Below are positions 44,224-50,310 of a stretch of 50,310 bases of DNA, piece by piece (the first letter of the stretch is position 1; every line of letters starts with the position of its first letter). The position numbers were made by a program, and so were the translations under genes. Source of the DNA: Actinomycetaceae bacterium (GTDB lineage: Bacteria; Actinomycetota; Actinomycetes; Actinomycetales; Actinomycetaceae); contig JAUNLF010000013.1 of assembly GCA_030532405.1 (NCBI GenBank), forward strand, positions 1 to 50,310, in the 5' to 3' direction. The notes beneath the pieces are model-generated. The model saw only the letters and a program-made list of their open reading frames with translations. It made no database searches and was not told where the DNA came from.

Positions 44224-44481
44224 ATGAAAGAGACGATAGCGGGACGAGAGGTTACCGAGGAACAGATCTCCAAATGGGTCGACGAGGCTGAGGCCGGCTA
44301 CGACCCCGCCGAACTAAAAAAGCGCGGGCGCCCCGGGCCGGGACGCCCCGGACGCGGGACTTCACCAAGCCAAGTCGTAGCCGTCCGGTTCACCTCCGAA
44401 GAGTTAAAACAAATCGACGACCGCGCCCGCGCCGCAAACATTTCAAGGTCCGCTCTAATTCGCGAAGCTGTCCTATCGTGA
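44224..44481 (+). CDS. Ribbon-helix-helix (CopG-type) DNA-binding protein
   Basis: 85-residue protein. The C-terminal 40 residues form an RHH domain: beta strand QVVAVRFTSEE, helix ELKQIDDRARAANI, turn SRSALIREAVLS. The N-terminus (ITEEQ-like VTEEQISKWVDEAEAGYDPA) plus a basic Gly/Pro/Arg linker (KKRGRPGPGRPGRG) resembles an AT-hook. Many such proteins are antitoxins, but no toxin gene adjoins it. The frame extends upstream to 43771 as shadow of the RNase H gene; the dyad and -10 element fix ATG 44224. It is divergent from the RNase H fusion and 113 bases ahead of the ABC-class ATPase gene. Confidence 0.78.
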   Translation: MKETIAGREVTEEQISKWVDEAEAGYDPAELKKRGRPGPGRPGRGTSPSQVVAVRFTSEELKQIDDRARAANISRSALIREAVLS

Positions 44482-44581
44482 GCATCTCCCTACATCCCTC
44501 CGCACGAAAGCATCAACTACGTGGTGGGTAATGAACTAGTGATTCATGCGATGAAGGCGCGGAGCAAATATGTCGGTTTGC

Positions 44582-44597
44582 TAAATTGATGGGCATG
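44582..44597 (+). promoter_or_regulatory. Leaderless -10 element, ABC-class ATPase gene
   Basis: TAAATT at 44582-44587, seven bases, ATG at 44595. Confidence 0.5.
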
Positions 44598-46421
44598 GCA
44601 GAGAACAGTTTCCACGGCAATCGTAGCGACAGGTACCGTAGCGCAGGCACGTACCGGGGTGATAGGGACACGCGCGGTCGTGGCCCGGCCCGGTCGCACC
44701 GCGAGTTTGAGCGCCGGCCCCACCGCGAGTTTGAGCGCCGCTCGGGCTCCGACCAAGACTTGATTGACAGGTTCCACGAGATTGACGGCCGCAACTACGG
44801 CCAGTACAAGTCCGTGATTGGCGACTACGACTACGGAGACTTCACCCTCCACATCGACCGCGTCCAGTCCGACCCGTACGCCCCGCCCTCACAACTACGC
44901 GCGACGTCCAACCCCAAACGCATGGGGATCCCTGAAGACCTACTGCAAACGCGTGATCAGAGGCTCGCCGTCGCGGACTTCCTCGCCCGCGAATTCGCCC
45001 GCAATAGCGCAAAATCACAAGAAATCCGCATCGCTCGTTGCGGTCAGGAAATCCTAGAACGGTCCTACGCGTCAGTCGACCCCACCACCGTCGAGCTGCG
45101 CTTCCAATGCCAGTTCCCCGCCCGCGGCCGCACGATCCTCGGCCGTTCCATGGCGCGCCTCGCTGACGTCGACATTCCCTACGCCGTTATGGACACGTTC
45201 GATTTCATTTCCGAGGACGCCGCTGGCCACCTCGAAAGCTTACGCAAACACGTCGAAACCTATGTCGACTACCGGGCGCTCCAGGCCGCCCTCACAGAAA
45301 ACAACTGGATCGGCTTCGTCGCGAACAACTCGACTCTTGCCCGCAGGTCCGGCATTTCAGACCTGCCCATGGACGACTCCGTCACATTCACGGCACCGGA
45401 ATCCTTAGCGCAAACGGTGACGCTCCCCCATGCGGGCGAAGTCACCGGTATGGCCCTGAAACCCGGTATCACCGTGATTGTCGGCGGCGGATACCACGGC
45501 AAGTCCACACTGCTTAACGCCCTCCAACGTGGCGTTTACGCGCATGTTCCCGGGGACGGCCGCGAACTAGTCGCCATTGCCCCTGACGCCGTGAAAGTGC
45601 GTGCCGAGGACGGGCGCGCTGTCACCTCGGTTGACGTTTCAGCCTTCATCAACGACCTGCCCGGGGGCGCCGAGACGACCTCGTTCTCCACAGAAAACGC
45701 GTCCGGGTCAACGTCGCAGGCAGCCTCAATCGTGGAAGCTGTGGAACTAGGCTGCCCCGTACTGCTTGTGGACGAAGACACTTCGGCTACGAACCTGATG
45801 ATTCGTGATGAGCGTATGCGCGAACTCGTGGCTGACGACAAGGAGCCGATCACTCCGTTCGTAGACCGCATTGGCGGCCTCTCCGCGAAAGGCGTGTCCA
45901 CAATCCTGGTGATGGGCGGCTCGGGCGACTACCTGGATGTTGCCGACCTCGTGCTAATGATGGATAACTACGAGGCCCGCGACGTCACGGGCCGCGCGCG
46001 CGAGGTTGTCGAAGCTCAGCCGCGGGAGCGTTCCGACGTTTCCGACTTCCCCGAGGTTCGCCAACGCGTCCCCATGCCGTTGAAGGCGCACGGGGGGAAG
46101 GCGAAGACCAAGTCGAAGGGCCTGGACAACATTTCGCTTGACCGTCAAGACATTGACGTGTCTGACGTGGAGCAGATTGTGGATTCGGGTCAGACGGAGG
46201 CGATCGCATGGGCGATCCGGGCGCTCACCGACTCAGAGCGCGCGACTGCTTTCGACGGGGAAACAACCCTATCCGACGCGCTCGACCGCCTGGAAGAAAT
46301 CCTCGACCAGCACGGGCTGGACGGCCTCGGCGGCCCCGCGAAATCCGCGTTCATGGTTCGCCCGCGCCGCGTGGACGTCGCGGCGGCGCTAAACAGGTAC
46401 CGTTCGCTGCGAGTGTCCTAG
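44595..46421 (+). CDS. Predicted ATPase of the ABC class (PF09818-like)
   Basis: 608-residue soluble protein. After an Arg-rich N-terminus (RSHREFERRPHREFERR, a short duplication) comes the family core. Walker A is GGGYHGKSTLLNAL near residue 300, a variant P-loop typical of this family, and Walker B is CPVLLVDEDTSATNLMIRD. A downstream STILVMGGSGDYLDVADLVL segment is also conserved. These proteins lack transmembrane partners and their role is not established; nucleic-acid-linked functions have been proposed. ATG 44595 is chosen on the leaderless -10; TTG 44586 and ATG 44589 are in frame. It ends before a strong hairpin. Confidence 0.85.
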   Translation: MAENSFHGNRSDRYRSAGTYRGDRDTRGRGPARSHREFERRPHREFERRSGSDQDLIDRFHEIDGRNYGQYKSVIGDYDYGDFTLHIDRVQSDPYAPPSQLRATSNPKRMGIPEDLLQTRDQRLAVADFLAREFARNSAKSQEIRIARCGQEILERSYASVDPTTVELRFQCQFPARGRTILGRSMARLADVDIPYAVMDTFDFISEDAAGHLESLRKHVETYVDYRALQAALTENNWIGFVANNSTLARRSGISDLPMDDSVTFTAPESLAQTVTLPHAGEVTGMALKPGITVIVGGGYHGKSTLLNALQRGVYAHVPGDGRELVAIAPDAVKVRAEDGRAVTSVDVSAFINDLPGGAETTSFSTENASGSTSQAASIVEAVELGCPVLLVDEDTSATNLMIRDERMRELVADDKEPITPFVDRIGGLSAKGVSTILVMGGSGDYLDVADLVLMMDNYEARDVTGRAREVVEAQPRERSDVSDFPEVRQRVPMPLKAHGGKAKTKSKGLDNISLDRQDIDVSDVEQIVDSGQTEAIAWAIRALTDSERATAFDGETTLSDALDRLEEILDQHGLDGLGGPAKSAFMVRPRRVDVAAALNRYRSLRVS

Positions 46422-46505
46422 CCGTGTCGGCAGGCGTAGCAGCCCTGCGGACCTAGCCACCCTAACGGCCGCGCCCGCAGACTTACCTTCGCGTTGAAAG
46501 AGAGC

Positions 46506-46549
46506 TACCCCAAGGGATGCTTTAAAAGCACACCCTTGGGGTAACTTTT
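46506..46549 (+). terminator. Terminator after the ABC-class ATPase
   Basis: TACCCCAAGGG and CCCTTGGGGTA form an 11-bp stem with a nested TGCTTT/AAAGCA stem, followed by CTTTT. It is placed between convergent genes and may serve both. Confidence 0.9.
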
Positions 46550-46602
46550 ATGGCCGTCCAGCAGGCGTGGCCAGCGCGTTACGCGCGCTGGCCGTCGCTC
46601 AG

Positions 46603-49452
46603 CTAGTACGTGCCGGTGATGACGACTTGGGGTTCGCCTCCGTTGAGCTCGATGTGTCCGCGGACGGTGAAGTCGTAGGACTTCGGGTCTTCAACTTTGT
46701 TGGTGAAGAAGCTAATCCTTTCTATGGTTACTTCGCCGCCTTTAACGGTGAAGTCCAGCTGGTTGCCGTAGTCGTCGAATTCGACGAGTGAGGGCGGGCT
46801 GGTGAGCTCTAGGGAGTGGAGCTTGCGGTCTTGTAGCACGTACGGGCAGTCCGAGTTCAGGTTGTTCGGGGGCGTGACGCATTCGGTGGCGAAGTTGTTG
46901 GCTTCGCTTAGTATGAGGTCTTCGAGCGCCTGCGTGGGGCGCGGGTCGATTCGCACCGAGGATTCGGCTTGCGTGTCGATGGTGACCGGGTCGGCTTCGA
47001 AGTACTCGTTTGATTGGAGGCCGAACGTGTATGTGATGGGGTATGCGGGTAGTTCTAGGTAGTCCGTGTCTGTGACGCCTTCCGCGATTAGTTGCCCGTT
47101 TGCTGTGACTGTGGAGCAGTCTTTGCCGCATTCGATGTACACGTTGGATAGGGGCACGTTGCGTATTTGCCAGGTGTCGAACACGAGGTTGCGTTTGGGG
47201 CCTTCTACTAGGGTTACGGGGATTTCGTGTTGTAGCCCGTCTGTTCGTAGCGTGACGATTACTGTTCGTTCTGTTCCGCCGGGGTTTTCGGGCTGTTCGC
47301 CGTCCATCCAGCTGTTTCCCCAGTCTTCCGTGTCGTCGACGGCTAGGTCACCCAGGAGTCGCACGTCTTCGATTTGCGTGTTTCCTGGCTGGTTTGCGAG
47401 TACTTCTGCACTTAGGAGGGCGCGATCCGTGTCGGCAACACTGGGGTTGTGCATTTCGAACGCGGTTTGGGCGTCTCCGGCCAGGATGGCGTCGAAGTAT
47501 TCTCGCGCGGTGTTTTCTGGCGTGTTATTTCGATTGAGGACGGACACGGCTATCGACCCGCCAATGGCTGCGACTGCTAGTACGGCCACGACTACGACGC
47601 CAGCGATGATGCGTTTCTTTGTCTTAGGATTCATCGGGCGCGGCTGTATCGGCTGTCCAGGTACGGGCTGGCCAGGCATGGGCTGGCCGGGTGCCGGTGG
47701 TTGCGCCTGAATTGGTTGCGCGTTTGGCCTTTGTTGGCCAGGCGCGGCCGGGGTTGGTTGTCCGGCTGTGGGTGGTGCCGGGGGCGCGGGTGGTGCCGGT
47801 GGTGCGGGTGGCGGGGTTTGTCCTGCGAAGTTGTTTCCTGTTTGTCCCGTGAGGACGGGCGTCGCCTGCGATGCTTGCGCTGATGCGGGCGCGCCCTGCG
47901 CGGGTGGCTGGGGAAGGGCAGCACTGGGGGTGCCTGTAGCGCCGGGCGTTGCCGGTGCGGGTTCCCCTTGGTACCAGGTGGTGACGGCTGTGGATCCGAG
48001 TAGGGTGACGAGGGGTTGGGGGATGGTTGTGAGGACGGTTCCGAGTAGTTCTGCGAGGACGCTGACTAGTGCCGCGGCGAGGATGATGGTGATGTAGCCT
48101 TGTTCGCCGAGTCCGATGCTGCCGTCCGCGACGGTCATGTTAACGCTGATTTTTGCGAGTAGTCCGAGTGTTAGGGAGACGGCGATCATGGCGGTGGGTA
48201 GTTGCCATACGCGGGCGATGTTGAATGTGCCGGTGCGTGGTCGGCGCACCATGACGTACATGGTGGCGGTGACGATTGCGAGGGCGGCGATGATGATGAA
48301 GAGGCTTATGACCCATGCTGGCAGGCCGAGTTGGTCGGAGAACATGGTGACTGTCATTGATCCGCTTGCTGATGGGATTATGGGGACGTTGCCGCCGGCG
48401 TGTATGGATCCTAGTAGTACGAATGCTGTTAGGTAGATGATGAGGTTTGGTAGGAATAGTAGGGCTATTAGGATGATGCCGACGAGGCCGCTTGGGGCTC
48501 CGCCTCTGATTAGGCTGTCTATGATCGTGATGATCAGTACGAGGGTGCCTGCTGCTAGGAAGGCCCCGGTGGTGGGGATGATTTCGTGGCGCAGTTGCTT
48601 CCACCAGGCGGGTCGGAATTCGATTCCGGTGGTGTTTAGGCGGGCGAGTAGTGTGGCTGTTCCGTTGATGAGTGTTACTAGTACCCATAGTTTGAGTGTT
48701 GATGGGCTTAGGGAGATGTCGAAGACTGCGCCGAAGGCGTCGCCGATCCCGAAGGAGTCCATGGAGCCGAGTGTGTCGCCGAGGTTGATGGGGTATTTCG
48801 CGAAGTTGAATATGATTGCGAGGATGGTTGCGATGATGGCGGCTTCAGCGAAGGATTTCGCGGCGATGGCGCGTTTCTTTGTGGGCGTGGTTTCGGGTGT
48901 GGCGTCGCGTCCGGTGCGCACCATGGTTCGTATGATCTGGTAGGTCGCTATGGCGGCTGCTATGTGTAGCGTGAGGGGCATCATTGCGCCGCTGACGGTG
49001 ATTAGTGGGTTGGAGAGGCTGAATCCGCCTGCTACTAGTGTTGCTGCGGTGAAGAGTCTGAATTTTGTTGAGTCACCTTGGATTCCGGGTATATCTAGTG
49101 CGGATAGGTCGACTGTTAGTAGGAGTATCCATACGAGGGCGACGAGGCCGAGCCATACGAGGCCTGTGAAGGCGAGTACGGGTAGGCCTTTGCTGGTGAA
49201 GATGGAGCGTAGTTGTTCGACGACTTGGCGCGTGTTTTCGGATTTTGGTTTTGGAAGCTTCGGTAGTTGGGGCGCGGGTTGGTTTGTGCCTGGAGGCGCG
49301 GTGTAGGGCTGGTTTGGCTCGTAGGGGGCCACGGGGTTGGGGGTGGGTGTGGGCCCGTATGGGGGAGTTTGTCCTTGTGGTGGGACCTGGTTGTTGGGGG
49401 GTGTTTGTGGTTCTTGCCCGGGCTGGGGTTGTGGTTCGGGATTGTTTGTCAT
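46603..49452 (-). CDS. Large proline-rich multi-spanning membrane protein with extracytoplasmic C-terminal domain
   Basis: 949-residue protein of unknown function. Residues 1-70 are a Pro/Gln/Asn-rich cytoplasmic stretch. About ten hydrophobic helices span residues 90-490. A second Pro/Ala/Gln-rich linker (about 495-615, with PGQPMPGQPVPGQP-type repeats) precedes another helix (RIIAGVVVVAVLAVAAIGGS). The exported C-terminal 300 residues hold an NTF2/DUF4878-like start (NTPENTAREYFDAILAGDAQ) and two Cys pairs (IECGKDCSTV, ECVTPP...DCPYV). A role in envelope assembly or sensing is conjecture. CTA, ATA, ACA and CCA codons are strikingly frequent, unlike the transporter genes. TACACT lies upstream as a possible -10. 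Confidence 0.75.
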   Translation of the reverse strand: MTNNPEPQPQPGQEPQTPPNNQVPPQGQTPPYGPTPTPNPVAPYEPNQPYTAPPGTNQPAPQLPKLPKPKSENTRQVVEQLRSIFTSKGLPVLAFTGLVWLGLVALVWILLLTVDLSALDIPGIQGDSTKFRLFTAATLVAGGFSLSNPLITVSGAMMPLTLHIAAAIATYQIIRTMVRTGRDATPETTPTKKRAIAAKSFAEAAIIATILAIIFNFAKYPINLGDTLGSMDSFGIGDAFGAVFDISLSPSTLKLWVLVTLINGTATLLARLNTTGIEFRPAWWKQLRHEIIPTTGAFLAAGTLVLIITIIDSLIRGGAPSGLVGIILIALLFLPNLIIYLTAFVLLGSIHAGGNVPIIPSASGSMTVTMFSDQLGLPAWVISLFIIIAALAIVTATMYVMVRRPRTGTFNIARVWQLPTAMIAVSLTLGLLAKISVNMTVADGSIGLGEQGYITIILAAALVSVLAELLGTVLTTIPQPLVTLLGSTAVTTWYQGEPAPATPGATGTPSAALPQPPAQGAPASAQASQATPVLTGQTGNNFAGQTPPPAPPAPPAPPAPPTAGQPTPAAPGQQRPNAQPIQAQPPAPGQPMPGQPVPGQPIQPRPMNPKTKKRIIAGVVVVAVLAVAAIGGSIAVSVLNRNNTPENTAREYFDAILAGDAQTAFEMHNPSVADTDRALLSAEVLANQPGNTQIEDVRLLGDLAVDDTEDWGNSWMDGEQPENPGGTERTVIVTLRTDGLQHEIPVTLVEGPKRNLVFDTWQIRNVPLSNVYIECGKDCSTVTANGQLIAEGVTDTDYLELPAYPITYTFGLQSNEYFEADPVTIDTQAESSVRIDPRPTQALEDLILSEANNFATECVTPPNNLNSDCPYVLQDRKLHSLELTSPPSLVEFDDYGNQLDFTVKGGEVTIERISFFTNKVEDPKSYDFTVRGHIELNGGEPQVVITGTY

Positions 49453-49535
49453 TGGGAACAGCCTTCTGTGTTGAACTGGTGCTGTTCCTAGTGTAATCGG
49501 GGTGTGCAGGTTTGGTTGGGTTGGTTGGGTATGGG

Positions 49536-49578
49536 TTTCCCCCGAGGTCGAAGGTTTTGCCTTTGGCCTCGGGGGAAA
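49536..49578 (-). terminator. Hairpin between the adhesin and the 949-residue protein gene
   Basis: TTTCCCCCGAGG and CCTCGGGGGAAA form a perfect 12-bp stem with a 19-base loop, 17 bases past the adhesin stop. There is no U-tract. Confidence 0.75.
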
Positions 49579-49594
49579 CTGTTAGTGGTTGCTA

Positions 49595-50310
49595 TTAGCT
49601 GTTGGTGCTCTTACGGGAGCGGGCCACCAGCATTCCGCCTGCTGCTAGCAGGGTGATAGCTAGTCCGATGAGTCCGGTGACTTGGACGCCGGTCTTGGCT
49701 AGGTTGCCGGTTCCGGTGTTGGTTCCAGGTGCGGGCTTGGTCGGAGTGTTGGTCGGCTTGACAACCGGCTTGTCGGTCGGCTTTACAGTCGGCTTGTCGG
49801 TTTGTTCGACGTCGGCCGGGCTGTTCGGATCGTTGGGATCGCTTACGGGATCCTTCTGGTCCGGGTTCGGGACCGTGTTGCCGTTTTCGTCAACCATGGT
49901 GTTGAGTTCGTCGCCGTCGTTGACACCGTCTCCGTCGGAGTCGGGGTTCAGCGGGTCGGTCGGGTCGCCCTTGCCATCGTTGTCGTCGTCGAACGGGTTG
50001 TGGTCGCCGCCGTTGACTTCGTCGCCATCGTTGATGCCGTCGTTGTCCGTGTCCGGAACGGTCGGGTCAGTTCCGAGGTCAACCTCTTCCTTGTCCGTTA
50101 GACCGTCGTTGTCGGTGTCAGCGTTGTTCGGATCGGTTCCGAGCTCGGCTTCTTCCTTGTCGGATACGCCGTCGCCGTCGGTGTCAGCCTCGTTCGGGTT
50201 GGTGACTGGGTCGGTCGCGTCCGGGTCGGTGACCGTGTTGCCGTTTTCGTCGACGATGGTGTTGAGTTCGTCGCCGTCGTTGACACCGTCTCCGTCGGAG
50301 TCGGGGTTCA
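49595..50310 (-). CDS. Cell-wall-anchored adhesin-like protein, C-terminal part (cut by window edge)
   Basis: 238 codons are visible; the N-terminus lies beyond the right edge. The visible part is a run of thrombospondin type-3-like calcium-binding repeats ([63 protein letters not shown]). These are followed by a Lys/Pro/Thr wall-spanning stretch ([20 protein letters not shown]) and the sorting signal LAKTG, a hydrophobic helix and a basic tail (RSRKSTNS). LAXTG is the pattern used by class E sortases. The protein is thus probably covalently attached to peptidoglycan with a Ca-rigidified stalk. Confidence 0.9.
   Translation of the reverse strand, partial: NPDSDGDGVNDGDELNTIVDENGNTVTDPDATDPVTNPNEADTDGDGVSDKEEAELGTDPNNADTDNDGLTDKEEVDLGTDPTVPDTDNDGINDGDEVNGGDHNPFDDDNDGKGDPTDPLNPDSDGDGVNDGDELNTMVDENGNTVPNPDQKDPVSDPNDPNSPADVEQTDKPTVKPTDKPVVKPTNTPTKPAPGTNTGTGNLAKTGVQVTGLIGLAITLLAAGGMLVARSRKSTNS
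49861..50310 (-). repeat. Long repeat unit with 360-bp period inside the adhesin gene
   Basis: 49861-49950 recurs at 50221-50310 with few mismatches, and the last 55 bases are identical. The 360-bp offset corresponds to 120 residues. The array continues past the window edge. Confidence 0.85.

Overview
The window reads as chromosomal DNA of a high-GC Gram-positive actinobacterium, most like an Actinomycetales/Actinomycetaceae-type organism. Signs are the moderately high GC, GTG starts, many leaderless starts, an actinobacterial-type LAXTG sortase signal, class Ib ribonucleotide reductase NrdF, a DUF3152 cell-surface zincin, and CUT1 sugar uptake without a local ATPase. The species is inferred only loosely. 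No rRNA, tRNA, integrase, transposase or CRISPR array was seen.

Layout. 1-2563: respiratory nitrate reductase start (narG, cut by the left edge) behind the nitrate/nitrite transporter narK, with a divergent molybdenum-cofactor gene (mog). 2959-7225: MFS exporter, App1-type DUF2183 phosphatase, stand-alone TrpB2. 7377-11410: secreted HNH nuclease, then an operon of ferritin-VIT1 iron transporter, TRIC-like membrane protein and SRAP DNA-protein-crosslink protein, and a YtxH-like protein. 11559-13578: alpha/beta hydrolase and PfkB kinase, convergent. 13769-19082: complete oligopeptide-type ABC operon (binding protein, two permeases, fused double ATPase). 19378-23967: very long HrpA helicase.

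23979-26780 is an AT-richer accessory island: an orphan VbhA-like Fic antitoxin, an HTH/PIN toxin-antitoxin pair, and an ATPase-type regulator that has lost its N-terminal AlbA_2 domain. That last gene sits under a striking array of short TGTATRT repeats spaced about one helical turn apart. 26782-28225: membrane-anchored surface protein and low-molecular-weight tyrosine phosphatase. 28400-34470: glycan-uptake locus (ROK regulator, divergent CUT1 binding protein, two permeases, DUF4091/GH123-like hydrolase). 34698-39728: nrdF, small membrane protein, fused DhaK-DhaL, zinc alcohol dehydrogenase. 39814-50310: surface-oriented block (CW_binding_2-DUF3152 protein, RNase HI-aminopeptidase fusion, RHH regulator, ABC-class ATPase, 949-residue proline-rich multi-spanning protein, and the C-terminus of a calcium-repeat, sortase-anchored adhesin cut by the right edge).

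A theme is the start signals. At least ten genes have a TANNNT -10 hexamer ending exactly six or seven bases before the start codon and no usable ribosome binding site, so their mRNAs are probably leaderless. Both ABC uptake operons carry a strong hairpin directly after the binding-protein gene, consistent with extra binding protein relative to permeases. The most unusual items are the RNase HI-aminopeptidase fusion, the phased repeat array, and the orphan Fic antitoxin.
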